A stretch of DNA of 64,000 bases from Hoplostethus atlanticus (taxonomy: Eukaryota; Chordata; Actinopteri; Trachichthyiformes; Trachichthyidae): NCBI GenBank assembly GCA_034670405.1, contig JAXDDX010000007.1:113501-177500 (forward strand), in the 5' to 3' direction. A model generated the notes under the pieces. The model made no database searches, was not told the origin of the DNA, and worked only from the letters and a program-made list of their open reading frames with translations. Both the position numbers and the translations under genes were made by a program. Shown here piece after piece: positions 13,589-50,234 of this stretch (position 1 is its first letter; every line of letters starts with the position of its first letter).

Positions 13589-13632
13589 TCCTCGTTAGTA
13601 CGGAGACCGGGGTTCAATTCCCCGATGGGGAG
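13589..13632 (+). pseudogene. tRNA-Asp pseudogene with internal deletion
   Basis: The first 12 bases, TCCTCGTTAGTA, equal the 5' end of vertebrate tRNA-Asp(GTC). They are fused directly to its 3' part (CGGAGACCGGGGTTCAATTC, then CCCGATGGGGAG). About 28 nt covering most of the D arm and the anticodon arm are missing. The acceptor stem can still pair and the B box is intact, but there is no anticodon. Confidence 0.75.
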
Positions 13633-13648
13633 GACTCTCTACTTATAT

Positions 13649-13859
13649 GGGGCGGCTGTGGCTCAGGAGGTAGAACGGGTCGGCCTCCAATCAGAAGATC
13701 GTAGGTTCGATCCCCGGCTCCTCCAGTCCACATGTCCCGATGGTCAGACCAGCACCTTGCATGGTAGCTCACTGCCTGTGAGTGTGAATGGGTGAATGAG
13801 AGGCATATACTGTAAAGCGCTTTGGATAAAAGCGCTATATAAATGCAGTCCATTTACCA
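13649..13859 (+). mobile_element. tRNA-derived SINE-like element
   Basis: It starts ggggcggctgtggctcagg, with a box A-like tggctcaggaggtag (13659-13673) and box B ggttcgatcc (13704-13713). It continues with agaccagcaccttgcatggt and ends with agcgctatataaatgcagtc. This is a very common fish repeat, inserted into the AT-rich MITE. Confidence 0.75.
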
Positions 13860-14386
13860 TGGGCTAGACATATATGGTCACATAATATGCTATGCATGTA
13901 ATTTGTATATTATACATTTATACAAATACATATATGTTATATGTATAAATAATTATATACGTGACATATATGTCACAAAATGCATTATACATACATAAAC
14001 ATATATATATTGTATGGGCTAGACATATATGTCATATATGAAATTGTTCCAATTTCTAATAGGTTTCATATATAGTTTGTACATACATGTACATATATGT
14101 TTTTCCTTCATATGTACATATATTTCATATATGGAAATTTACTATATGTACATATATTACATTTCCGTATGGGTAGCACCAGGGTAGGGCTTTTGCACAA
14201 ATATTAAATGTTTTTCTTGCAAGTCTGAGTAATGTTGTAGAAAGCTATACTTTTCACTATCATCCAACAGGCCTCTTTACCTATGAGAGCTCTCCATAAT
14301 CTATAATCTATAGGAATGGAGAGGGAGGTGATACCACTAATGGACTAAATGCTAACGAGGGGCACCAGACTCCAGGCAAAGTGCAC

Positions 14387-14447
14387 ACTTGAAAACCCAT
14401 CATGGTGATTCATACACACTATGAATCACCATGATGGGTTTTCAAGT
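14387..14447. repeat. perfect 28-bp hairpin with 5-nt loop
   Basis: The left arm 14387-14414 (acttgaaaacccatcatggt…) is the exact complement of 14420-14447, with loop cacac. Outside it, gcaaag and ctttgc extend the stem after a short bulge. Confidence 0.95.
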
Positions 14448-16210
14448 TGGGCTTTGCAAACCGTTGATGGTAGGCATTGGCTAAAATCCTTTGATACAGC
14501 GGATGTTGTCCAGTGAAAAGACAGTCGTTGCCGTTCTTCCCTTGAGAGTTTTTCAATGACTACATGTTTGTAGTCTATATATTTCTACACACACACAGAC
14601 ACACACACACACGCACGCACACACATGTGCGCACCCAGACAGCTTCATTGATCTCCTTTCCTTTTCACCTATTGTCTAACATTGGCAAACTTTTTTCATA
14701 CTTTTCCATCAAACCCTTTTATCCCGGCACTTACAGCTCTGCTGTCTGATAGTGGTTTTGCGGCTGCCGGCGCAGCAGCTGTAAGTAAGTGTAAGTGCTG
14801 GCTTGCGAGACTATTGAATGACCCTTTGGATAAGCACTCCAGTCAAAAAGACTCCCAACGTAAAACTAGCATAGTGAAATGAAATTCACTGGGGGTATTA
14901 CTTACATTTCAGTTTCCATTAGCCTTTGGCCTCTTCTGTCACAGGAGGGCCAAAGTAAAAGCTACCAGACCGCTCACAGGTCAGATGTCCAATAGCACAT
15001 CTGTCGGCTCGGTAACAGAGAGCTCCTTAGCCAATCAATGGGTTGAAACTGAGTCAAACAAGGAAGTGGAACTGGACACGGGACTCACCGCTCTCAGAAG
15101 TACATCTCTTTGGTTTGGTGTGTGTGTGCGCATGCGTGTGTGTGTGTGTGTGCAATTGATCTTGTGTACCCTGAGAATGAATGTGAAAATTAACTGCAAA
15201 ACAGAGATGGATGTGTGTGTGTGTGTGTGTGTGTGCGTGTGCGTGCGCGTGCGTGCGCGGACAGACAGACAGACATTTGGATCACACAAGATGGAGATAG
15301 TAAAAGATTGTATACACACCAACAGACTCAAGCACATCACACACATACACAACATCAAAACATCTTTCACCCTCTCAGTTTAAGTGTCTCTCTTCCCTTT
15401 TTCTCTCTCTCTCTCTCCTCTCCTTCCCCAAGGGCCTCCCTGGTGCCCCTGGCTTGTACTTTGATTGAACAAAGCGTCGCCCATGTGATCAGCAGACAAA
15501 CTCTTCTTTTTCATCCAACTTTCAGTTGAAACCCTATTTCAGTTGTCACTAAAGGGAATTAGACCCTTCACTTTGATTTGATCAAGTCCATGTCCCCAAA
15601 TAAAGGGAAGTCTGACAATGTTTTATATCAACTTTGGACCTTTGTCATTGCAGGGACCCAACATCTTATTTTGAAGGGCTATAATAGTCTATAATGGTTT
15701 AGTACACAGCACAGGGAGTACCTGTGCATCACATTAATGTCTGCTTACGTAGGAGCACGTCATCGTCATGTGAGCATGTCGGGCATGAAGTCACTTCCCA
15801 CTGCTTCTTACTACTGTCTCAAATTTTCCAAGTGTAGCTTTAAGGCACTGATGATGAAAGAGTCCACTAAATGACATATATTGACTCATTATGAAAATAA
15901 TGTGGCAATAACCAACTCCTGGGGCTGCTGAGCCAATTATTCTACATACCATGTAGAAAACAGTTTTGATACCCAGCTCATACTATGTTGAACCATTTCT
16001 CTCTACTCCCTTTCCTGTCTAAAACAATACCTAAAAAAGGAGATCTTCACGGCCGCTGTCGGGACGTCCTGGTGGCTCGGCCGGGTGCATTCCACATGCT
16101 GGCGGTGTCATGGGACTGAATCCATCTCACATCCTTCTTTCTCTGTCCTGTTTGTCTCCATAGTGTGCTTGTATAAACTGTGTGTTTATCTGTGTGTGTT
16201 CTGTGTGCAG
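14448..16210 (+). other. mgat5b intron up to exon a
   Basis: GT/CA runs (about 15119-15150 and 15212-15262) and otherwise unassigned sequence. The last 45 bases before exon a are TG-rich. Confidence 0.6.
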
Positions 16211-40815
<24,605 letters not shown>

Positions 40816-41751
40816 TGACCTCCTGAAGGTGCACACAGGCCGGAAAGGGCGTAGCGCTATAGAAAGTCGACGAGGAACTGATTGAGTTATTCCGGGATGC
40901 CCCGTAGATGGAGCTGTGCAGAGATTAGTTACGATGGCAGGTGGGCGACTTTCACCAAACAAAAGTAGACACAGAGTGAGGAGGAATAAGTATGCAATGA
41001 TGTTGAAGAGCTTAAAGTGGGCTTGAGTTGTCAGGTTGTGAGGGTTTTGGTCAACAGGCATTATAACAGGCGAGGTGGAGGAGGAGATAGAAGGCTTGTC
41101 TCATCTTGACTTTCCAGGAGCCACATCACCAGGCGTCAGTGAAACCAGGAGGTTATAATTCCACCGAAGGGCAAAAGGCTGGATCGCTATCCACCGAGCG
41201 CGCCTGACTTTTGCATTAACCCACTCTCCACAGGAAATTGCTTTGTTGCTTCCAGATGTCAGCCAGTGTTACGGTGCACAACATTTCATTTTTCAGAACT
41301 GCATCTCACCTCAACCAATGGGTTCGTGGTGGAAATGATAGACTGAACGTTATGACTGCAGAGTTGGATGTTGGGAGACACAGTATGGGAACCAGTGTCA
41401 TACCGTGACAAAGTCTTCAAATGTCTTTGCTTGGAGAACCTCGGGTCAATATCCAATCTCCCCTCCTCTCTGTGCTCAGACAAAGGATGATGGACAACCA
41501 GGTTATATCCCTCACTTTTTCCCCCCTCCTCCAGTGATGGACAGAGTCATTTATCAGACTGAACCCAGAGTCTGGGGCAACAACGGTCAATGCAATCATT
41601 TCTGGTCGCAAAACAAACGGGAAGAGGACGAGGGAGGAGAAAGAAAAAAGATACAAGATTATTTTTCAATAAGTGAGCCTTTGGAGTTCTCGCCAGGGCA
41701 GCGGGTTTTTAAAGAGTCCTCTGGGCTTTGTGACGGAAAAAAAAATCATGA

Positions 41752-41757
41752 AATAAA
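41752..41757 (+). promoter_or_regulatory. first AATAAA after the mgat5b stop (candidate poly(A) signal)
   Basis: The first canonical AATAAA downstream of the stop codon would imply a 3' UTR of about 0.95 kb. Others occur near 43537 and 43652, so the true site cannot be chosen from sequence alone. Confidence 0.3.
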
Positions 41758-43931
41758 AAAAGTCATAAAGGACCAAAGCTTTGAGGTGGTTTTGTATTGC
41801 ATCTGGTTTTCAGTCAGTTCCTTTCTCTCATTTCTAGATTGGAGTGTTCCTTCTCGTTCTCTCCTTCCTTCTTGCTGATCTTCCCATGTCTTCCTTCTCC
41901 CATCCTCCCCATTCTTTCAGATTTCCATCCATCCATCCATCTGTAGGGACAGACGTTTGATCCTTCGCCCACATTGAGTCCAAAGCCAGCATGGGTCGAA
42001 GCTGTCGATAAGAAGTGAGGAAGGGATGGAGCAGGCAACCGAGGCAGGCAGGCAGGGAGGGAGGAAGAAATCAAATATCAGCTGCTGAACTCCCCGATAA
42101 GACCGGCGCTTTGACTGGTTGGTGGCTGGAAGGGAAAGGGTAACTAACTACTGCCAAACCAACCAGTCTACCAAACAGGCGCACCCATTTGCAATTAAAA
42201 TTATAATTTTTTTAAACTCCAGATTTGATTGAACAGGGCTTTCAGACTGCCTGTGGATTTCAGGATGAGGAGAACCTGGTAGCATCTCTAGCAGGTTAGT
42301 TGTACTCTTAGTTACGCCAGAATCTTCTGTACACTATTTTACATTGAACATCGAGGTAGAGTCGTCCTAACATTCAGTAGGTTTAAATGTAGGGCGACTA
42401 GACATCCTCATCTGTCCAGGTCAGTCCCACTTTGTCCAGGTCAGTACCACTGTAAGGCTCTGTGTTCTGGTGTCCCACATCTCTGAGACAAACCTCATGT
42501 CCCAGTTTTCACCACTTGTTCCCAAAAAACACGGCTGAGTGGAGTGGAGGGCTTCAGGGATGGTGGGCGACAGAAGAAAGAGAGGTGGGGAAGGAGAATG
42601 GAGGAAATACCTGCAAATAACCACACACACACACAGAGGGGGGGGGTCTTGGTTGGAGTCCCTGTGACTACAGCAGAATACTATGAATAATAAATCACCA
42701 GTGTGAATGCCAAAGCAGATTCATCAATTCCTCATTGACCTGCGTTAGCATGGAAACAACCCAGGTTCACCAGCTCACTGGGATTTCAATTTAACACCGG
42801 AGGCGATCCGCATTACAATGAATACTTTTCATCTCTCGAGTCCATTCATCTTCTTGAGTTAAATATATACAATGATCATAAAAAAGCACTTACGCTCTGC
42901 ACTGAAAATCAATTCGTCCCCTCTCTCCCTCTCGAGGGTCAAGGCGCGGGTATCAGAGCGGGGTGCTGCCAACGGAAAGGTATCAAATGTCAAACCTATT
43001 AGTGTAATCTGCCGATGATGTCACTTTGTAATTAGGTGATTCATATGCATTAAATTAGCTGAGAGTTTCATACATGCCGGCACATGAAACTCTGAATGAT
43101 CGTACCGTCATACATGAACACAGAGCTTTCTGCCTCACTCTCACACTCCCCCTCTACTCTCAGAGTGACTTTCAGAGTTTACATGTGCCTACTAACCAGA
43201 TGGGGAAATTTTCAACAGCGGCATTTCATGTTTTTGTAGGACCCCCATCAAAAAGAAAAGCCTCTTCACTTCTCACTGAAGGACACAGGCTATGTGTGTG
43301 TGATTGTATCCCCACCCCCACTCCAGCAGTGAAGATGCGCCACACAGCATGAGCCTAAAAAGTCCTCAAAATGCCTTCGGGCTACAATTCAAGTGAGTTT
43401 CATTTTTAGCAGAGGCGCCAATGCAGTCATCGAGACTCAAACAGAAGAACCAAACACTTTGGCAAATATAGCAAAAGGAACACAAAACTGAATTTATGTC
43501 AGCTACCCTTTGTGTCCATTTTGGCTTTTAATCTCAAAATAAACCCCAAAACCATTTTTTTGCACCTTCACTGATGAGAATTATGAATGTGCCACCAGGG
43601 TCGGTATAAGGGATTCACAGTGTGAATCATGTATATGGAGACTGCCTAATCAATAAAATCCCCAAAAAATAAGGGTTGAAAATAACTCTAAATCTCTTTT
43701 TCGCTGTGATGATTAGGATTATGCCTCGCGTGGCTGCAAACAGAGCATCTCTTCTCTGGCTCACCTCATAACAAGTGATAACCGACAGAGACACACACAC
43801 AGTAGCCCCGGGTGATTGGAGAAATCCTATTTGATTTTGGTTTCAGAGGAGAAACTGTCATATCGTCGTCGTGTCAGAGGTCCTTCCATCTCGCTGAGAA
43901 GACATTTCTTCGGGACACACTGGTGTGCATC

Positions 43932-43933
<2 letters not shown>

Positions 43934-43984
<51 letters not shown>
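43934..43984. repeat. (CA)n microsatellite
   Basis: About 25 CA units. Confidence 0.95.
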
Positions 43985-43986
<2 letters not shown>

Positions 43987-44929
43987 GTGTTGGCAGGTAA
44001 CAGCGGATAGCCAGCTGGTCCTGGAGGAACTTGAATGGTAGTTGTAGAATAAGATATTAACACTGTTGATTTCTATCTGTCAATCTTTCAACAGTCTGGG
44101 TGTGTGTGTGTGTGTGTGTGTCTTCACGTGCATGTGCATGCGTATGTGATGCAGTTTGTCTGTGTGTTTCCAGGCTGTGTCGGAGACTGTATCTACAAAG
44201 GAGCATTAATGAGCTTATCAGTTGTATTTGGTGTGTCAGCTGTTGTGGAATGTGAATTGGAACCACATCCAAGCATGTTATTGATGCTGTTTAAACAACA
44301 ATTAATCAGCACAGGAACAGATTGATGTACACGCTGAATTATCACAAAGCCAATGAGGATAATACGTACGCAATTCAGAAGAGACGTGTTTTTGGAAAAC
44401 CAGCGTGGAGACGGGATGCACCAGAGTGGAGGTAGAACTCTTTGTAGTGGCTTGTTGTTGACATGCATGTGGTCATTCTGGCCTACACACACACACAAAG
44501 GGGCATACACAGGCACACTGATACATTTGCACACACAAATACACTCTATTACTCGCTCACTCACTCTCAAAATAATACACACACTCATGTAATTTCCTCT
44601 CTCTCAAGCACTCAGTACTTTACCTTTAAAATTCACAAGATGCGCACACACACACACTCGTATACACTCTCACCCCACACACACCCCAGGTCAACGCAAC
44701 TCAAAATCCAAAATTCTTCCTTTTTGTCTTTCTTCTCTCTCTTGTTTGTTTTTTCCCCAGAGTTCCCCGGGGTCCAATTTGCCCACCAACCCTTTGGCAC
44801 CGTCATCTTGCTGACGCAAACTCTGTTTATTTGTTTGCATCTTGTAGCTGCTATATGTGGATCTAATTATTGTTTCTCTGGGTTTTAGCTCAGCACATTG
44901 TGTTGGCCTTACTCAGCCCTCTGATTGTA

Positions 44930-45873
44930 CAACGGTGTGCAAAATTTGTGTGTTTTTGTTTATGCGTGTGTCTATGTGCATTTGCGAGAAAATGTCTGTG
45001 AACCCTTTTGAATTGCCTGCATAAATGGATCATAAAACATGGTCTGATCTTCATCTGAGTCATAAAAACAGATAAACACACTGGGACTCATTCACGAAAC
45101 GTGCGTACGATCAGATTTGATCATGAAGTGAGTTTTTGTGTTTGGAAACATGCGGAAAGGCTCTTAGAGCGGCTTATTCTTCATGAAAGATCAATTACAG
45201 TAGTGCCAAACCTCAACACAACAAGATGTTTCAGTGGCCTTGTAGAAAAAAAAAGACCTAATAGGCTGAAATGGCGTATTTGCCGAACTGTCCTCATTCA
45301 TAACAGCACAAGATGATCCAACTTGTAATGGGTTGATCACATGGACTGGATGCCTTACAGATACAATAACATAGTCCTACCATCTGATGAAGATGCAGCC
45401 TGGACCCCCGACAGTGAGGTCTCTCCTATTATTGATTGATCCTCTGATCCATGACGGATAGCGGCTCAGTGCGCTGCTGTCCTCCTGTGGCTGATAATAT
45501 GTGGCTACTTCTCCTTATACTTTTTTGACAGCATTGACAGCCGTTAATAATTTCTTTCCATGCTTTATTTTTATCAGTTCCTGTGACCCCGCTGCTTACG
45601 CTTTTGAAAATTACAGGATTTTTTTTCTCAAGCACGCATACATGGGGTTTACGTCACACATCCAGTTTACGACCAATTCGTCATCTGTTTTTCCAATCAA
45701 AGCTGATAACATTTGAACAATATCTTCAATAAAGATATCCAGAAGTAAAAATGTTTGTGTTTTATTTGTTAAATCACATTGTATTTATCTATTTTCATGA
45801 CTTAGAGGAAAATCAGTCCATATTTTAGGAGCCATTTATGCAGGAGGTACATCAAAAGGATTCCTCACCACTG
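44930..45873. mobile_element. non-autonomous Tc1-type element, 944 bp
   Basis: Flanked by TA (44928-44929 and 45874-45875). The left end is caacggtgtgcaaaa…, the right end …ttcctcaccactg. The inner parts of both ends (ttgcctgcataaatgg and ccatttatgcaggaggtaca) match the Tc1 relic at 27023-28070. The transposase is absent. The middle (about 45083-45690) is unrelated sequence starting gggactcattcacgaaacgt. Confidence 0.75.
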
Positions 45874-45875
45874 TA

Positions 45876-46125
45876 TAAATGTTTGCATCGGTTCATGGCT
45901 GTGTTGGTGTGCGCGCCTTCTCCGCCCACGTATGCGCAGGAAGACAAACACTCGTCTCTTTGTAGTACTTTCTCATGTTTCCTGGCGGAGCTCTTTAATG
46001 AAGCCGACATCCTTTTGAAGTCGAGTGGGAGGATGGATCCACTGCCTTAACTCGTGTGGTCAGATCTCCGCTGAGCTTTTCACATCAAGGTGGAGTGGGC
46101 CTGTTTCCTCTGCCTCAGATGTATA

Positions 46126-46166
<41 letters not shown>

Positions 46167-48406
46167 CTCTCTCTCTGGAAGGAAATCTCCCCTTACTGTG
46201 CCAATACTGAGGATTAGCTGAGTTCAAACTTTAGGAGCTCATAGCCAGGAATTGCATACACACAAATGCTGCGGTGTCTTTATTCTAACGGGAGTACATA
46301 CCGGCGTGCGTTCCTGGGGTCAAGAGCGAGTTAGACAGATCGTTTCAAATACGGTGAAACGGTGATGCTACCCACCTTATCTTGTATTAAAATACCCGCA
46401 GTGCCACCAGGAGAATAGGAGATGGGAGGAGGAGGAGAGGAGAAGGAGACGGGAGCAGAGGTCGACGGCATCCTCGTCAATAATGCAGAGGTAATTGGCT
46501 GACTCCTCCTGAGTGTCGGCGTGAGCCTGAATAAATAAAGTTCTGTGTAAATAAAAGAGCCGCTTCATTGGCCCCTCAAATATTTAAAGAGCAGCAAATC
46601 AATGACGGATGCCCCAGGTGAGCAGATGCAGATCCTCTCTCTCCTTTCTTTCTTTCTTTCTCTCAGTATTAAAGGAGGCAGGCTGTGCATGGCATGGCTC
46701 AAAGCAGTGCAACAATAAGCTGCGGCGATAACGTGGGAGGAGTCCTGGGTTCAGGTTCTGTGCGTGTGAATGTCTGCGTGTTGCTTTATTTGAATGCGTT
46801 TCCTCCATTCTCCTTCCCCACCTCTCTTCTGTTGCCCACCATCTCTGAAGCCCTCCACTCTAATCCTCCCCACACACACACCCACCTCGAACATCACCTC
46901 TCCCTCTTTGCTCTACACATCCTCCTTCCAACTCCTCTTCCTCCTCCATCCCATGTCTGCCCTGCTGCCTTCCAGCCACTTCAAAGCCGGCACAGGGGAG
47001 GGCTGCGTGATGAGACGAGTGTGAGAACGAAAGAAAGACGTCTGATTCTCGAAGAGGTGCTTCCAAAGTAGCAGCCATGGCAGATGCAGAGGAACGTAAA
47101 AGTGGTGATAAACTATAACCTCCAGTCAGTGAGCATCATGAGGCATCACACTCCCCAGTATAAATAAAAAGAGGCATGCGCCCTATCGTCACATTACTAT
47201 GTTCATTATAAATTTACCTCCAAAAGATGTCATCTTAAATATGTGGGTCAACTCTATTCTGCAAATAAAGAGGGTGGGTAAACTGGCATTAGGTGGATTT
47301 ACCCCCCACTGCATCCCTGGATGCATAGTTGTGTGGTACACACACACAGCAGAAAAGGAGCAGTGGCTTTTAAATCCAAAAGCAATAAACGCCGTGCAAA
47401 GCTTTTCCCTGCACCCTTTCCTCTGCAGGTAATGGCAGTAATGTGTCATTGTAGCAATTTGTCACAACACAGACCGAGGGAAGGGATGCCCTGACTCTCG
47501 TTAAACGAACCCTAACCAACCCGAGGTTGACAAACATCAAAACAAAGACATTGGAGAATAAAAAGCGAGGTCAAATCAGTCGCCGGCGAAGGGTTATAAA
47601 GAAACGCTCGCTAATTGTCTCGCTCCTGTTATCTTGTTTCAAGCGGTGAAAGATTTCTTTAAAAGAGAAAGGCAGACAGGACTTAAAAAGAACAAAATCA
47701 GAGAGAGAGAAAGGATGATGAAAGGCGGCGGTGGAGCTGAGAGACAGTGGAGAGGCTGGCCTCTGCCCAGTGAGGGTGCTCAGCAGGAAGGCGTTGGAGA
47801 TGAAGAGGTGTGAAAATGTCTTTTAACATTTCATCCAACTCTTTCCATCTGATGTCTGAATCAACCTTGGACGCCCGTCACTTCACACGCTGACCGGATC
47901 AGACAGCAAGAAAGAAAGACAGAAAGTGACAATTACCTATGGGGACCTCACATTAAAATCAGGTAATGTCCTCTAAAATGTTAACACAGTAGCCCCATAT
48001 ATATCCCTTAGCGACCGGATTTGGTGGATCGGTTTCAAAACTCCCCCACTGAAAACCTCAAACGCTGATACTTAACTATCAATTGACTATAATGTGTCAC
48101 TAAAAAGTTCACTGAGTTTCAGGTGATCCAATTGTGTGGAAAGATATTCAATGTCTGAGTTGGGGTTAATCTTGGTTGGGGTTAGGATTAGGGTCAAATT
48201 AGGGTTGGGGTTGAAATGGGGTCAGGGTTAGTCTGTAGGTCCAACAAGGACCTATTTGATTCAATCTCCACACAGTTTTGATACTTGCGACTGTTTGCTG
48301 CTGTGATGCACAAACTCGATCATGTGCAAACAAAAAGGGAAGCATAATTCCTATATGCTTCATTCCAGGGCAATCAAATCCCCCCCACTACTCAAAAAAT
48401 AATAAT
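45876..48406 (+). other. intergenic sequence, no gene seen
   Basis: A CT run (46131-46161), degenerate TTAGGG-like repeats (about 48165-48240) and otherwise unassigned sequence. Confidence 0.5.
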
Positions 48407-48413
48407 AAATATA

Positions 48414-49476
48414 GCCGCAAGCGGCGATTTGCGGGTTCAAACCATTTTGTTGCAGCAAACTGCATGCAGAGTGACGGAAGAAGATAAATTCCATAAACAA
48501 ATATATGCAGTTAACTTTATGTTTAAGTAAGCAAGGCCACTAGGACAGAGGCTTCCATTCTCAAACAACAAAGTTCAGTTTAAACATAAAAGCCCCAGAA
48601 AAATACTATACTGTAAGCCCATATGGAAAAAAATTGTGGCGCCCCCTATTGGTCATTTTTAAGATAATTTTACAAACTTAGGTCTACATAAATATCTACC
48701 AAGTTTTGTGATGATTGGACAAAGTCATTGATTTATGGCACAATTTGCGCCAGGCCCACGCCCTTGATTGACAACGCTGTCACCCCCTATTGATCAATTT
48801 TGAAAACATTTTGGGGACATGTTTCAACAGCTTAATTAAAAATGTCCACCAAGTTTGGTGATGTTTGGACAAACTGTCATTGATTTAAGGCAAATTTGCG
48901 CCAGGCCCATGCACATGTTTGGAACTGGTGGCGCCCCCTATTGAGTGATTTCAAAATAATTTTACACACGTGGTTCAACATTGTTATGAAACATATCCTG
49001 CGAGTTTTGTAATAATTGGACAATATCTTGAAAACTAAATAAGGTATCAACAAGCTTTATATAACTTTATATAAAAATGTGTTTTTCAAAAAATTCTAAA
49101 TGTCGGAAAAACTTTAGTGGTTCTTGAGGCTTTTTTGTAAAGCACATTGAGCTGGACTTGTGTGTCAAATTTCAAGTCAATCGGAGTCACGGTGTGAGGG
49201 GAGTGGCCTTTCCAAAATCGCGTTTTTGGGCCTTAATCACAGCGCCACCGTCTGGCCAATTGGGCTCATGTTTCTTGGGAAGCATTTGCACATCATTTCC
49301 AGTTATTGGGCCAAGTTTCATGGTTTTAGCTCATTCCAGCTCACTGCAATTTGCGACGCAGCATAAGACAACAAATAATAGGTGGAAAACAATACGGTTC
49401 TACCCCTTCGTGGTTTGAACCCTAATAAACCGAGGTGAAAAACAATAGGGTTCTACCCCTTCAGGGTTTGAACCCT
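48414..49476. mobile_element. unclassified fish interspersed element with 7-bp target duplication
   Basis: It starts with the mini-palindrome gccgcaagcggc and then gggttcaaacc. It ends with two tandem copies of a roughly 55-bp unit (…ggttctaccccttc…tttgaaccct). AAATATA flanks both sides (48407-48413 and 49477-49483). Inside, a unit of about 140-150 bp recurs three times, each with a ccccctatt core (48642, 48783 and 48934). No coding frame is seen. Confidence 0.7.
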
Positions 49477-49567
49477 AAATATACAAGTAGTGCACAAAAT
49501 AATAGCTTAGTCCAAGAAATAATAGCTTACTGCAATTCAGTTGTGCAATTTTGCAATTTGGCCTCAT

Positions 49568-50012
49568 TGTGATGGTCGCAGCCACACATTACCTTGGTTG
49601 TTGGGGGAGGTCCCTTCCTGGTGGAGCAAAAGGCATGGCTGAGGACTCTTAAATCCTGGAGCCAGCTCGTTGGGCCAAACAATGTGCTGCCATGTCATGG
49701 GGGGATTTGGGTTTAGTTTGTTTGCTTTGTATTTAGTTGTAGTCAGTGTCCATCTTGTTTACCCCTTGTGTGTTTATTTGGTTTGACCAAATCACTATGT
49801 TCCCTTATGGGTCATTGGTGTTAGGTCAGTTTTGTTCTGTTAATGCCTTGTTTAGGTGTTATGGAGTATCGTTATATTTTGTTGACCTCTTTTATAGGCC
49901 TAGTTATTGAATTTTTGGTTTATAATATTTTTGTACTTTTGGGATAAATAAAAACCCAGCTTTTCATTTATAACTCCTGTTTCCTCATTTCCTCACTGCT
50001 TGGTCCCTGACA
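49568..50012. mobile_element. solo LTR, 445 bp
   Basis: It begins TGTGATGGTCGCAGCC and ends GGTCCCTGACA, flanked on both sides by CTCAT (49563-49567 and 50013-50017). A polyadenylation motif (gggataaataaaaaccc) lies near the right end in sense orientation, as in an LTR R region. No gag or pol remains. It ends about 220 bp from the acidic-repeat gene's stop codon. Confidence 0.8.
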
Positions 50013-50017
50013 CTCAT

Positions 50018-50234
50018 AAAGTGTCACCTCTTCCAGCAGCATATTGGTGATGGATAGGTTTGTCAAGCACACTCATCTCAATGTTAAATCATTTTATGAA
50101 TCAATGTCACACAACATGCAACTTGAGTTTTCATTCATTTACTATAAATAACAAACATAAACATAAAATCAAATGGAACACAAAACATCAAATAGATAAT
50201 GGAAATGAATCAACAGTTAAATATAAAGTCCAAT
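50018..50234 (-). other. 3' flank of the acidic-repeat gene
   Basis: About 217 bp between the solo LTR and the stop codon. No canonical AATAAA is present on the - strand. Only weaker variants such as CATAAA occur, so the real end of the transcript could lie inside the LTR. Confidence 0.4.

Larger units (their letters stand above)
13270..14173. mobile_element. palindromic CATATATG-rich MITE with nested SINE
   Basis: The ends are inverted repeats, CCCATACGGAAATGTAATAT at the left and its complement at the right. TA dinucleotides flank both (13268-13269 and 14174-14175), as for a TA-targeting element. The interior is AT-rich with scores of catatatg/acatatatgt units. A tRNA-like fragment and a SINE (13589-13859) interrupt it. 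Confidence 0.8.
40816..44929 (+). other. mgat5b 3' UTR and intergenic sequence
   Basis: No further coding exon seen. It holds CA/GT runs (43934-43984 and 44099-44121) and a short inverted repeat around 43065-43097 (agagtttcat…atgaaactct). The 3' UTR boundary is unknown. Confidence 0.55.

Noticed and set aside
16067..16135. tRNA/SINE-like 'gtcctggtggctcggccggg' upstream of exon a
   Set aside because: A box A-like start only, without a convincing box B or a foldable cloverleaf.
41920..41945. ccatccatccat tandem and other short regular repeats considered as CRISPR-like
   Set aside because: No spacer-repeat structure, and the genome is clearly vertebrate. These are simple sequence repeats.
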